The position numbers and the translations under genes were made by a program. Positions 37,099 to 45,235 of a stretch of DNA of 60,386 bases are shown in pieces. Positions within the stretch are counted from its first letter, which is position 1, and every line of letters starts with the position of its first letter. The stretch is taken from contig NZ_JAMWEG010000027.1 in the NCBI RefSeq assembly GCF_025460765.1, forward strand, positions 1-60,386. The letters run 5' to 3'. Origin of the DNA: Micromonospora sp. MA102 (GTDB lineage: Bacteria > Actinomycetota > Actinomycetes > Mycobacteriales > Micromonosporaceae). The notes beneath the pieces were generated by a model that saw only the letters and a list, made by a program, of their open reading frames with translations, was not told the DNA's origin and made no database searches.

Positions 37099-37124
37099 CT
37101 ACCCCGGCGGATGAGCAACGTAAC
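37099..37124 (-). promoter_or_regulatory. Possible SigB-like promoter of the hybrid kinase
   Basis: Read on the minus strand, GTTACG (37119-37124) is followed after 14 nt by GGGTAG (37099-37104). This resembles the actinobacterial stress-sigma pattern GTTT-N14-16-GGGTAT. It lies 19-64 nt upstream of the candidate starts. A stress sigma promoter would fit a partner-switching protein, but the match is imperfect. Confidence 0.3.
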
Positions 37125-37151
37125 GCATGCCCCCGGTTGGACGCTGGTTAC

Positions 37152-37910
37152 CTACGCCTCATCCTGACCCAACCGGTGGCCGGCGGCGAGTCGAGCGGGC
37201 GCGGGGTGGGCCGGGGCGGCGCCGGCCGCCGCGTCGACCAGGGCGGCCACCGGTCGGGGATCGGCGTCGTTCTCCGGGTGCCACTGCACGCCGAGCAGGA
37301 AGCGCCGCGCCGGATCCTCGACGGCCTCCACCACCCCGTCGTCGGCCCAGCCGGTCACGGCCAGGCCGCCCGGGTCGGCGACCCCCTGATGGTGGTACGA
37401 GTTGACCCGGTCCACCCCGGCCATCACGGCCCCGGCCAGGCTGCCGGCGGCGAACCGGACCGGATGCGACCCGTACACCCCGGGGGCGGGGCGGTGGCCG
37501 TCGTGCCCCACCACGTCCGGGAGGTGCTGGTGCAGCGTGCCGCCGTAGGCCACCGCGAGCAACTGCATGCCCCGGCACACGCCGAGCACCGGCAGGTCGG
37601 CGGCGAGGGCGGCGGTCAGCAGCGCCAGCTCGCCGGCGTCCCGGTCCGGCCGGCTCTCGGTGCGCGGGTCGGGCGTGGCGGCGTACCGATCCGGGCCGAC
37701 GTCGGCGCCGCCGGCCAGCAGCAGCCCGTCCAGCACCCGCAGCACGTCGGCGTCGGCGTCGTCCGGGGGCAGCACCACGGCCCGGCCGCCGGCCGCGGTC
37801 ACCGCCCGGACGTACGCCTGCGGCACCAGCGTCGCCGGCACGTCCCGCCACACCGCCCAGCCGGCCGGCTCGACGTACGACGTGATGCCGATCACCGGCC
37901 GTCGACTCAT
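37152..37910 (-). CDS. Class I glutamine amidotransferase, gamma-glutamyl-GABA hydrolase-like
   Basis: A 252-residue protein of the peptidase C26/PuuD family. The nucleophile is in GVCRGMQLLAVAYGG, and the His-Glu pair in GVQWHPEND; GGADVGPDRY and SYHHQGV complete the family pattern. It would hydrolyse gamma-glutamyl-GABA or a similar amide to free GABA and glutamate. It is last gene of the four-gene catabolic operon; its ATG overlaps the SDR stop by four bases. Confidence 0.9.
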   Translation of the reverse strand: MSRRPVIGITSYVEPAGWAVWRDVPATLVPQAYVRAVTAAGGRAVVLPPDDADADVLRVLDGLLLAGGADVGPDRYAATPDPRTESRPDRDAGELALLTAALAADLPVLGVCRGMQLLAVAYGGTLHQHLPDVVGHDGHRPAPGVYGSHPVRFAAGSLAGAVMAGVDRVNSYHHQGVADPGGLAVTGWADDGVVEAVEDPARRFLLGVQWHPENDADPRPVAALVDAAAGAAPAHPAPARLAAGHRLGQDEA

Positions 37911-38674
37911 AGCGGTGTCACGTAGGCGCCGGTGATCCCGCCGTCCACCACGAACTGCGCGGCGGTCATGAACGAGGCGTCGTCGCTGGCCAGGAACGCC
38001 ACCGCGGCGGCGATCTCCTCGGGGTTGCCGAACCGGCCCATCGGCACGTGGACGAGGCGGCGGGCGGCCCGCTCCGGGTCCTTGGCGAACAGCTCCAACA
38101 GCAGCGGCGTGGCCACCGGGCCGGGGCAGAGCGCGTTGACCCGGATGCCCTCCCGGGCGAACTGCACGCCCAGCTCCCGGGTCATCGCCAGCACCCCGCC
38201 CTTGCTCGCCGTGTACGCGATCTGCGACGTCGCCGCCCCCATCAGCGCCACGAACGAGGCGGTGTTGATGATCGAGCCCTTGCCCTGCCGGCGCATGTGC
38301 GGGATGGCGTACTTGCAGCACAGGTAGACGCTTGTGGTGTTGACCCGCAGCACCCGCTCCCAGGCGTCCAGCCCGGTCTCCAGGATCGAGTCGTCGTCCG
38401 GCGGCGAGATGCCGGCGTTGTTGAACGCCACATCCACCCGGCCGTGCCGCTCGGCCACCCCGTCGAAGAGGTCCCGGACGGCCGCCTCGTCGGCCACGTC
38501 GGCGGCGACGAACTCGCCGGCCACCTCGTCGGCGGCCCGCTTGCCCGCCTCGGCGTCGATGTCCACGCAGACCACGCGGGCCCCCTCGGCGGCGAACCGC
38601 CGCACGGTGGCCAGGCCGATGCCGCTGCCCGCCCCGGTCACCACGGCGACCCGGTCCTGAAGCCGTCCCTGCAT
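37907..38674 (-). CDS. Short-chain dehydrogenase/reductase
   Basis: A 255-residue classical SDR with the cofactor motif TGAGSGIG, an NNAG at about residue 90 and the catalytic YTASK; VDIDAEAG after strand 2 suggests NAD(H) preference (Asp). The C-terminus DGGITGAYVTPL is standard. In this operon it probably oxidises or reduces an intermediate of amine/amino-acid breakdown. It follows the aldehyde dehydrogenase by 1 bp and overlaps the hydrolase. Confidence 0.92.
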   Translation of the reverse strand: MQGRLQDRVAVVTGAGSGIGLATVRRFAAEGARVVCVDIDAEAGKRAADEVAGEFVAADVADEAAVRDLFDGVAERHGRVDVAFNNAGISPPDDDSILETGLDAWERVLRVNTTSVYLCCKYAIPHMRRQGKGSIINTASFVALMGAATSQIAYTASKGGVLAMTRELGVQFAREGIRVNALCPGPVATPLLLELFAKDPERAARRLVHVPMGRFGNPEEIAAAVAFLASDDASFMTAAQFVVDGGITGAYVTPL

Positions 38675-38675
38675 C

Positions 38676-40040
38676 TCACTCCTCCGTGCTGATGAACACG
38701 TTCTTGACGTCGGTGAAGGCGTGCAGCGCGTCCGGACCCAGCTCCCGGCCCAGGCCGGAGCGCTTCATCCCGCCGAAGGGGGTCCAGTAGCGCACCGAGG
38801 AGTGCGAGTTGACGCTGAGGTTGCCGGACTCGACCGCCCGGGCCACCCGGACCGCGCGGCCCACGTCGCGGGTCCAGATCGAGCCGGAGAGGCCGTACTC
38901 GGTGTCGTTGGCCAGGCGGATCGCGTCCGCCTCGTCGTCGAACGGGAGCACCGAGACCACCGGGCCGAAGATCTCCTCCCGCCAGTGCCGGTCGGCCGGG
39001 GAGTCGGCGAGCAGCACGGTCGGGGCGTACCAGAAACCGGCGCCGTCGGGGCGGTCGCCGGTGAAGGCCACCTTCGCCCCGTCGACGTACCCGGCGACCC
39101 GGTCCCGGTGCCCGGCGGAGATCAGCGGGCCCATCTCGGCGGTCTCGGCGGCCGGGTCCCCGACCCGGAACCCGCGCACGGCCGGTTCGAGCAGTTCCAG
39201 GAAGCGGTCGTACACCGGGCGCTGAACCAGGATGCGGGAGCGGGCGCAGCAGTCCTGGCCCGCGTTGTCGAAGACCGCGGCCGGCGCGGCGGCCGCCGCC
39301 TTCGCCAGGTCGGCGTCGGCGAAGACGAGGTTGGCGGACTTCCCCCCCAGCTCCAGCGTCACCCGCTTCACCTGGGCGGCGCAGCCCGCCATGATCCGGG
39401 TGCCGACCTCGGTGGAGCCGGTGAAGCAGACCTTGCGGACCGCCGGGTGGGTGACGAACCGCTCGCCCACCACGCCGCCCTGACCGGGCAGCACCGTGAA
39501 CACGCCCTCCGGCAGGCCGGCGTCGAGGGCCAGCTCGGCCAGGCGGAGCGCGGTCAACGGGGTCAGCTCGGCCGGTTTGAGCACCACCGTGTTGCCGGCG
39601 GCGAGCGCGGGGGCGAACCCCCAGCCCGCGATGGGCATGGGGAAGTTCCACGGCACGATCACGCCGACCACGCCGAGCGGCTCGTGGAACGTGACGTCGA
39701 GGCCGCCGGGCACCGGGATCTGGTGCCCGGTCAGCCGCTCCGGCGCGCCCGCGTAGTAGTCGAGCACGTCCCGGACGTTGCCGGCCTCCCAGCGCGCGTT
39801 GCCGATCGTGTGGCCGGCGTTGCGCACCTCCAGCAGCGCCAGCTCCTCCCGGTGCGCGTCGACCACGGCCGCGAACCGCCGCAGCAGCCGCGCCCGGTCC
39901 CCCGGCGCCACCGCGCGCCACGTCTCGAAGGCCGCCGCCGCCCGCTCGATGGCCGCGTCCGTCTCCGCGAGCGAGGTCGCCGGCACCTCGCGCAGCGGCT
40001 CACCGGTCGCCGGATTGATCACCTGGGTCACGCGCCCCAC
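38676..40040 (-). CDS. Aldehyde dehydrogenase (PuuC/GabD-like)
   Basis: A 454-residue NAD(P)-dependent enzyme. PWNFPMPIAGWGFAPALAAG (cofactor), VCFTGSTEVG, the general-base Glu in TLELGGKSAN and the catalytic Cys in AGQDCCARSRI are all present. Family and context suggest gamma-glutamyl-aminobutyraldehyde or a related amino-aldehyde as substrate. GTG 40040 stands four bases after AGGAG; GTG 40031 is an alternative with a smaller N-terminus. 30 bp downstream of the ligase gene. Confidence 0.94.
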   Translation of the reverse strand: MGRVTQVINPATGEPLREVPATSLAETDAAIERAAAAFETWRAVAPGDRARLLRRFAAVVDAHREELALLEVRNAGHTIGNARWEAGNVRDVLDYYAGAPERLTGHQIPVPGGLDVTFHEPLGVVGVIVPWNFPMPIAGWGFAPALAAGNTVVLKPAELTPLTALRLAELALDAGLPEGVFTVLPGQGGVVGERFVTHPAVRKVCFTGSTEVGTRIMAGCAAQVKRVTLELGGKSANLVFADADLAKAAAAAPAAVFDNAGQDCCARSRILVQRPVYDRFLELLEPAVRGFRVGDPAAETAEMGPLISAGHRDRVAGYVDGAKVAFTGDRPDGAGFWYAPTVLLADSPADRHWREEIFGPVVSVLPFDDEADAIRLANDTEYGLSGSIWTRDVGRAVRVARAVESGNLSVNSHSSVRYWTPFGGMKRSGLGRELGPDALHAFTDVKNVFISTEE

Positions 40041-40070
40041 CCTTCTCCTGGCGGCGCCCCGAGCGCAAGG

Positions 40071-41435
40071 TCAGAGGCGTTCGAAGCCACGCACCAGCTC
40101 CCAGTCGGTGACCGCGGCGTCGAAGGCGGCCAGCTCCACCCGCGCGTTGTTGGCGTAGTGGTCGACCACCTCGGCGCCGAACGCCTCCCGGGCCGTCTCC
40201 GAGGACTCCCACAGCCCGAGGGCGTCGCGCAGCGTGCCGGGCACCCGCTCGGCCCCGGCGTCGTCGTACGCGTTCCCGCTGCACTCCTCACCCAGCTCCA
40301 GCTCCCGCTCGATGCCGTGCACCGCCCCGGCGACCAGCGCGGCGATCGCCAGGTACGGGTTGACGTCCGCGCCCGGCACCCGGTTCTCCACGCGCATCCC
40401 CTGGCCGTGCCCGACCAGCCGCAGCGCGCAGGTGCGGTTGTCGGTGCCCCAGCGCAGGGCGGTCGGGGCGAACGAGCCGGGCTGGTAACGCTTGTAGGAG
40501 TTGATGTTGGGGGCGAACAGCAGGCTGAACTCGCGCATGGTGGCGAGCAGCCCGGCCAGCACCCGCTGCCCGGTGACCGACAGGTGCGCCGGCCCGTCGC
40601 CGAGCATGGCCGAGCGGCCGTCGGCGTCGCGCAGCGAGAAGTGGATGTGGCAGGAGTTGCCCTCGCGCGCGTTCGGCTTGGCCATGAAGGTGATCGCCAT
40701 GCCCTCCTGGGCGGCGATCTCCTTCGCCCCGTTCTTGTAGATGACGTGGTGGTCGGCGCACGCCACCGCCTCGTCGTAGCGGAAGGCGATCTCGTGCTGG
40801 CCGAGGTTGCACTCTCCCTTGGCGCTCTCCGGGGTCAGCCCGGCGGCGGCCATCTCGGTGCGGATCCGGCGCAGCAGCGGCTCCACCCGGGCGGTGCCGA
40901 GCAGGGAGTAGTCCACGTTGTACTGGTTGGCCGGGGTCAGCTCGCGGTAGCCGCGCCGCCACGCCTCCTCGTACGAGTCGCGGAACAGCACGAACTCCAG
41001 CTCGGTGCCCGCGTACGCGGTCAGCCCGAGTGCGGCCAGCCGGTCGAGCTGCCGGCGCAGGATCTGCCGGGGCGAGGCCACCACCGGGCCCGAGCCGTCC
41101 AGCCACTCCAGGTCGGCCAGCAGCATCACGGTGCCGGGCTGCCAGGGCACCCGGCGCAGCGTGCCCAGGTCGGGTCGCATGGCGAAGTCGCCATAGCCGC
41201 GTTCCCAGCTCGACATGGCGTAGCCGTCGACGGTGTTCATGTCGACGTCCACGGCGAGCAGGTAGTTGCAGCCCTCGCTGCCGTGCGCGACCACCTGGTC
41301 CAGGAAGTAGGGGGCGTGGAAGCGCTTGCCCTGGAGGCGGCCCTGCATGTCGGTCAGCGCGAGCACCACCGTGTCGATCTCGCCCTCGGCGACCGCGACG
41401 CGCAGCTGTTCCAGCGTGAGCGGAGCTTTCCTCAT
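40071..41435 (-). CDS. Glutamine-synthetase-family ligase (gamma-glutamylpolyamine synthetase type)
   Basis: A 454-residue protein with the GS beta-grasp and catalytic domain: GTELEFVLF (Glu metal ligands), ECNLGQHEIAFRY, MAKPNAREGNSCHIHFSL and RVPGADVNPYLAIAALVAG. It lacks the adenylation-loop Tyr segment of housekeeping GlnA-I, and its operon mates are aldehyde dehydrogenase and glutamyl-amide hydrolase. It therefore probably attaches glutamate to a polyamine, ethanolamine or other amine. The ATG at 41435 is preceded by GGAGG seven bases away. First gene of the operon. Confidence 0.9.
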   Translation of the reverse strand: MRKAPLTLEQLRVAVAEGEIDTVVLALTDMQGRLQGKRFHAPYFLDQVVAHGSEGCNYLLAVDVDMNTVDGYAMSSWERGYGDFAMRPDLGTLRRVPWQPGTVMLLADLEWLDGSGPVVASPRQILRRQLDRLAALGLTAYAGTELEFVLFRDSYEEAWRRGYRELTPANQYNVDYSLLGTARVEPLLRRIRTEMAAAGLTPESAKGECNLGQHEIAFRYDEAVACADHHVIYKNGAKEIAAQEGMAITFMAKPNAREGNSCHIHFSLRDADGRSAMLGDGPAHLSVTGQRVLAGLLATMREFSLLFAPNINSYKRYQPGSFAPTALRWGTDNRTCALRLVGHGQGMRVENRVPGADVNPYLAIAALVAGAVHGIERELELGEECSGNAYDDAGAERVPGTLRDALGLWESSETAREAFGAEVVDHYANNARVELAAFDAAVTDWELVRGFERL

Positions 41436-41673
41436 TGGCGCGCCTCCATCACCAAGGTCTACTGGCAGAACCGGATCACCGTCAATGCCCCCTGCGGCCA
41501 CCGTCGCAAACGCGATCGGTCGGCGGCGGGAACCGGGTCGGTCATGGTGCGCCAGGGCGCGATCTGGTCCGGCACCACGAGCAGGCGCCGGCTTGACGGC
41601 CGGACGGACGTGGGCGTAAGCCATTGAGGGCGGTGATGATGACACGGTCGGCTGATCATCCCCGGCATCCCGC

Positions 41674-41706
41674 AGAAGGCCCTCCACCTACGGCCGGGGG
41701 CCTTCT
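41674..41706. terminator. Terminator hairpin between inositol-phosphatase-like gene and GS operon
   Basis: Stem AGAAGGCCC (41674-41682) pairs with GGGCCTTCT (41698-41706), 9 bp, loop 15 nt. It begins 7 nt past the stop of the minus-strand gene at 41713. It insulates the catabolic operon promoter, which should lie in 41436-41670, where nothing else is coded. Confidence 0.6.
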
Positions 41707-41712
41707 TCATCA

Positions 41713-42522
41713 TCACCGGTTGGCATCTGCGGGACGCTGCTTCTCGACAAGCGCCAACAGGGCGGCGTGGGTCTGCTCGTCGGCGGCCACGACGAGACCG
41801 CCCGCCCCGGTGTGCAGAGGCTGGCCGTCGATCCCGGTCACCACACAGCCGGCCGCCTGACTGAGGGCGATGCCGGCCGCGAAGTGGACGCTGTCGCGCA
41901 GGTGGCCGTCGGTCACGTAGGCGGCGCGGCGACCGGCGGCGACCCAGGCCACCGCCAGGGTGGTGGAGACGACACGGGGGCGGAACCGCTCGATGAAACC
42001 TCGGTCGGCGAGTAACCGGGCGGCCTGGAAGACCCGCTCGTTGGGGAACGGTGGATCGAGGTTGACGTCCACCAGCCTCGACTCGGCCGAGGGAGCGAGC
42101 TGCTCGTCCACGCCGCCGCGACGCACGTTGGCGCCGACGCCGTCGGTCCAGAACACCTCGTCGGCGAACGGGTCCGCCGAGGCCGCCGCGACGACCTGCG
42201 TTCCGGTTCGCAGCGCGACGTTGACCGAGACCAGCATGTTGCGTACGGCGTAGTTCAACGTCCCGCACAGCGGGTCGACCAGCCAGGTGCGTCCGCTTCC
42301 GCCGGTGCCCGTGCGCCCGCTCTCCTCCGCCAGCACGAGGTCGTCCGGCCGGGCGGCCCGCAGGACGTCGAGGATGGCCTTCTCCGCTTCGATGTCAGCC
42401 GTCGTGGCGAAGTCTCCGGCGGATTTCTCGAAGCGTGCCAGCGATGCCCCGTAGTGCGAGCGCACGACCGCGGCACCGGCTGCCGCCGCCTCGATGACCA
42501 GATCCCGGTCGTTGATCGACAT
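41713..42522 (-). CDS. Inositol-monophosphatase-like protein with altered metal site
   Basis: A 269-residue protein with the IMPase fold: LAEESG (Glu pair), WLVDPLCGTLNYA and DSVHFAAGIALSQAAG. In canonical enzymes the second motif is DPxDGT and the third contains W-D-x-A-A-G; here the second Asp is Cys and the last Asp is His. Two metal ligands are therefore replaced, so ordinary Mg-dependent phosphatase activity is doubtful. It may be a conserved non-canonical subfamily. Divergent from the methyltransferase gene. Confidence 0.8.
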   Translation of the reverse strand: MSINDRDLVIEAAAAGAAVVRSHYGASLARFEKSAGDFATTADIEAEKAILDVLRAARPDDLVLAEESGRTGTGGSGRTWLVDPLCGTLNYAVRNMLVSVNVALRTGTQVVAAASADPFADEVFWTDGVGANVRRGGVDEQLAPSAESRLVDVNLDPPFPNERVFQAARLLADRGFIERFRPRVVSTTLAVAWVAAGRRAAYVTDGHLRDSVHFAAGIALSQAAGCVVTGIDGQPLHTGAGGLVVAADEQTHAALLALVEKQRPADANR

Positions 42523-42647
42523 GCACGCACGATAGTTGCCGGGCCGGCTCCGAGCGCGCCCTGCCGTCCGGCCGACGAGGCGCGAGCGTCGTGACGCCGG
42601 TGCTCCGCCGCCGCTGATTTCTCTCGCGGTCGGGGCACCTGCCGCAG

Positions 42648-42684
42648 CACCGTCAGCGCCACAAAAGGTGCGGCGCTGACGGTG
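42648..42684. promoter_or_regulatory. Perfect 13-bp inverted repeat in a divergent promoter region
   Basis: CACCGTCAGCGCC (42648-42660) and its exact reverse complement (42672-42684) flank an 11-nt A-rich loop. It ends 22 bp before the methyltransferase ATG and is about 125 bp before the divergent inositol-phosphatase-like start. It could be an operator for a dimeric regulator or an attenuator hairpin; there is no convergent gene for it to terminate. Confidence 0.6.
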
Positions 42685-42706
42685 CGAACGGTGTCAGGAT
42701 CTCGGC

Positions 42707-43498
42707 ATGGCGGGGCGGGCACTGAGCTTCGGGGCGGTGGCGGAGGCGTACGAACGGTTCCGGCCGGGCTATCTTGTGGAGCTTTTCGACATGGTGATGG
42801 CGTACGCGGGCCGGGCCGTCCGGACCGCCCTGGAGATCGGCGCCGGGACGGGGAAGGCCACCCGCCTGTTCGCGGGACGCGGGGTCACGGTGACCGCCAC
42901 CGAGCCGGACGGGGCCATGCTGGCCGAGCTGCGCAGGCACCTGCCGGCAGGCGTCAGGACCGTGCAGGCCGCGTTCGAGGACCTGCCACCGGGCGAGAGC
43001 TACGGGTTGGTCTATGCGGCGGCGGCGCTGCACTGGACGAACCCGCAGGATCGGTGGTCCCGCATGGCCGCGCTCGTGGAGCCGGGTGGCGTCTTCGCCT
43101 CGTTCGGGGGGCCGTTCCAGCTTGCCGACCCCGCGGTGGAGGAGGCCGTTCGCGCGGCCCGGGCACCGTTCCTGGCGAGCGACGAGGTGCCGTCGCCGGA
43201 CGGGACGCCTCCGGGAGACGCCATGCAGTGGCCGGGTACCGAACTTCAACGGTCCGAGTGGTTCACCGATGTGCGGCAGTCCGTGGTCGAGCGACGGCTG
43301 ACGATGACCGCTCGCGACTACGTCGGTCATCTGTCGACCGTCTCGGCCTATCTCCTTCTGCCGGTCCCGGAGCAGGAGGAGGTGTATCGCCGGATCCTGC
43401 GGGTCCTGCCCGAGACGGTCGAGATCGGTGCCGACATCACCGTGCATCTCGCGCGGCGCGTGACGGTCAGGAGACCGCGGCCTTCACCAGGGCGGTGA
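42707..43498 (+). CDS. Class I SAM-dependent methyltransferase
   Basis: A 263-residue protein. Motif I is ALEIGAGTGKATRLFAGRG (about 43-61), followed by TATEPDGAML (acidic residue binding the ribose), LHWTNPQDRW and LVEPGGVFASFG. The Y-E-R-F-R-P-GY N-terminus is typical of small-molecule or UbiE-like methyltransferases; substrate unknown. The 3' end overlaps the convergent DUF1801 gene by 32 bp. Confidence 0.9.
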   Translation: MAGRALSFGAVAEAYERFRPGYLVELFDMVMAYAGRAVRTALEIGAGTGKATRLFAGRGVTVTATEPDGAMLAELRRHLPAGVRTVQAAFEDLPPGESYGLVYAAAALHWTNPQDRWSRMAALVEPGGVFASFGGPFQLADPAVEEAVRAARAPFLASDEVPSPDGTPPGDAMQWPGTELQRSEWFTDVRQSVVERRLTMTARDYVGHLSTVSAYLLLPVPEQEEVYRRILRVLPETVEIGADITVHLARRVTVRRPRPSPGR

Positions 43499-43916
43499 TC
43501 TTCTTCTCCACCGCGGGGCTCCACTTCTGGAGCGCGTACGACACCGGCCACAGGTCGCCGTCGTCGAGGTTGGCCGTGTCCTGGAAGCCCAGCGTCGAGT
43601 AGCGGTAGTTGAACTTGCCGGAGTCCTGGAAGAAGACGACGATCTTGCCGTCGGCGTTGGCGTAGGCGGGCATCCCGTACCAGGTCTTCGGGGACAGGTT
43701 CGGGGCGGCCGCGGTCACGGTCGCGTGCACGCGCTCGGCGAGCGCACGGTCGTCCGGCGCCATCTGCGCGATCCGGTCCAGGAGCGCCTGCAGGTCGTCG
43801 GCCTTCTTGGCGCCCTTTTTGCCCTCAGCGCGCAGCTCGGCGGCGCGCTGCTTCATGGCGGCGCGCTCCTCGGCGCTGAAGCCGTCGGACACGGTCGTGG
43901 AGTTCTTCGCGGACAT
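43467..43916 (-). CDS. DUF1801 / YdhG-like protein
   Basis: A 149-residue protein. The charged, helical N-terminus with GKKGAKKADDLQALL precedes the DUF1801 core containing KTWYGMPAYANADGKIVVFFQ and YALQKWSPAVEKKI. Distant relatives are called iron-chaperone or frataxin-like, but no function is established. It overlaps the 3' end of the methyltransferase tail-to-tail. Confidence 0.85.
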   Translation of the reverse strand: MSAKNSTTVSDGFSAEERAAMKQRAAELRAEGKKGAKKADDLQALLDRIAQMAPDDRALAERVHATVTAAAPNLSPKTWYGMPAYANADGKIVVFFQDSGKFNYRYSTLGFQDTANLDDGDLWPVSYALQKWSPAVEKKITALVKAAVS

Positions 43917-44096
43917 TCTCGGGCCCCCTGGCGTTGTTCAGGCTCGGCGTGGTGCCGGCCACCTGGGAAGAAGGCTAGGCCCGGTGGCAGCGGGGGTGCT
44001 TCTTGATTCCTGATCGAGTTCGCGGGCCCGGCGCGGGCGTTCTGCCCGTTGCGAAAGGGGCCCGTCAGAGGGGTTGCCGCCGACGACACTGGCGGC

Positions 44097-44459
44097 ATGA
44101 CGGACCCGGAGACAGCGGACCGGCAACGCCGGCTCACCGACCTCTACCTGGCGTTCAACAGGCGCGACCTGCCGGCGCTGCTCGCCGCGTTGGCGGCCGA
44201 CGTCCGGTGGCCGAACGGCTGGGAGGGCGGCACCGTGCGGGGGCACGACGAGGTGCGCGCCTACTGGACCCGCCAGTGGGCGCAGATCGAACCGACGGTC
44301 GTGCCCACCGCCTTCCGGGCCGGGAGCGACGGTCGCGTCGCCGTCACCGTGAAGCAGGTCGTGCGGGACAAGGCGGGAGCGACGCTCGTGGACCAGACCG
44401 TCACGCACGTCTACCGCTTCGTCGACGGCCTCGTCGCGGAGATGGAGATCGTCGGGTGA
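44097..44459 (+). CDS. SnoaL-like / NTF2-fold protein
   Basis: A 120-residue single-domain cone-fold protein: RRLTDLYLAFNRRDLPALLAAL then VRWPNG, VRGHDEVRAYW and VTHVYRFVDGLVAEMEI, the usual SnoaL-like pattern. Members are small enzymes (cyclases, isomerases) or binding proteins. The ATG at 44097 is chosen because the family start lies there. Plus strand, isolated between minus-strand genes. Confidence 0.85.
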   Translation: MTDPETADRQRRLTDLYLAFNRRDLPALLAALAADVRWPNGWEGGTVRGHDEVRAYWTRQWAQIEPTVVPTAFRAGSDGRVAVTVKQVVRDKAGATLVDQTVTHVYRFVDGLVAEMEIVG

Positions 44460-44578
44460 CGGCGGAGCATCGCGTCCTGTTCGGGGTCGGAAATGAGCTT
44501 CCGGACCTCCTGCGCGCAGCGGCACGAGACACGAACCTGGCGGCCCGCTCCGGCGACCGGTGCAGCCGATCCACCGGG

Positions 44579-45235
44579 TCAGGTCTCCGTCACCAGCCGG
44601 TTCTCCCAGGCCCAGGCGGCGATCTCGGTGCGGTTCCGCAGGTGCAGCTTGTCCTGGATGTTGGCCACGTGGGCCTTCACCGTGCTCAGCGAGATGAACA
44701 GTTCCTGCGCGATCTCCTGGTTGGTGCGCCCCCGGGCGAGACGCCTGATCAGCTCGATCTCCCGGTCGGTCAGCGGTGGGGCAGGCCGGTGCGGCGTTCG
44801 GACCGCGATCGGCCCGAACTGCTTCAGCAGCCGCATCGTGATCGACGGCGAGATCATGGCGTCACCGGCGTGCGCCGCCCGCACCGCCTCGGCCAGCAGG
44901 GCCGGCCCGGAATCCTTGAGGATGAACCCGACCGCTCCCGCCCGGAGCGCGCCGTACACGTACTCGTCCAGGTCGAAGGTCGTGATGATCACGACCCGCA
45001 TCGGGTCGCGTACGGCCGCGCCGGCGAGCGCGCGGGTCACGTCGACGCCGTCCAGCCGTGGCATCTGGAGGTCCACCAGGCAGACGTCCGGGCGGAGGTC
45101 CCGGGCGAGGCTGATCGCCTCCGGGCCGTCGCCGGCCTCGCCGACCACGGTGATGTCGGGCTGGCTCTCCAGCAGCAGCCGGAGACCTCGGCGAACGATC
45201 GCCTGGTCCTCGGCGATGAGCACGCGGATGGTCAT
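44579..45235 (-). CDS. NarL/LuxR-family response regulator
   Basis: A 218-residue protein. The receiver domain has acidic pair in IAEDQAIVRRG, phospho-Asp in CLVDLQMPRLDG and Lys in ILKDSGP. The C-terminal LuxR helix-turn-helix has LTDREIELIRRLARGRTNQEIA and STVKAHVANIQDKL. Its ATG overlaps the stop of the histidine kinase gene upstream; the two form a pair. Confidence 0.95.
   Translation of the reverse strand: MTIRVLIAEDQAIVRRGLRLLLESQPDITVVGEAGDGPEAISLARDLRPDVCLVDLQMPRLDGVDVTRALAGAAVRDPMRVVIITTFDLDEYVYGALRAGAVGFILKDSGPALLAEAVRAAHAGDAMISPSITMRLLKQFGPIAVRTPHRPAPPLTDREIELIRRLARGRTNQEIAQELFISLSTVKAHVANIQDKLHLRNRTEIAAWAWENRLVTET

Noticed and set aside
37111..37167. An 18-codon plus-strand ORF (starting MSNVTHAPGW) before the amidotransferase end
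   Set aside because: No ribosome-binding site, no neighbouring gene on that strand to lead, and it overlaps the likely promoter of the hybrid kinase.
41459..42268. Minus-strand open frame running through the terminator into the GS promoter region
   Set aside because: Overlaps the inositol-phosphatase-like gene out of frame, is Arg-rich, and crosses a hairpin terminator; no recognisable protein.
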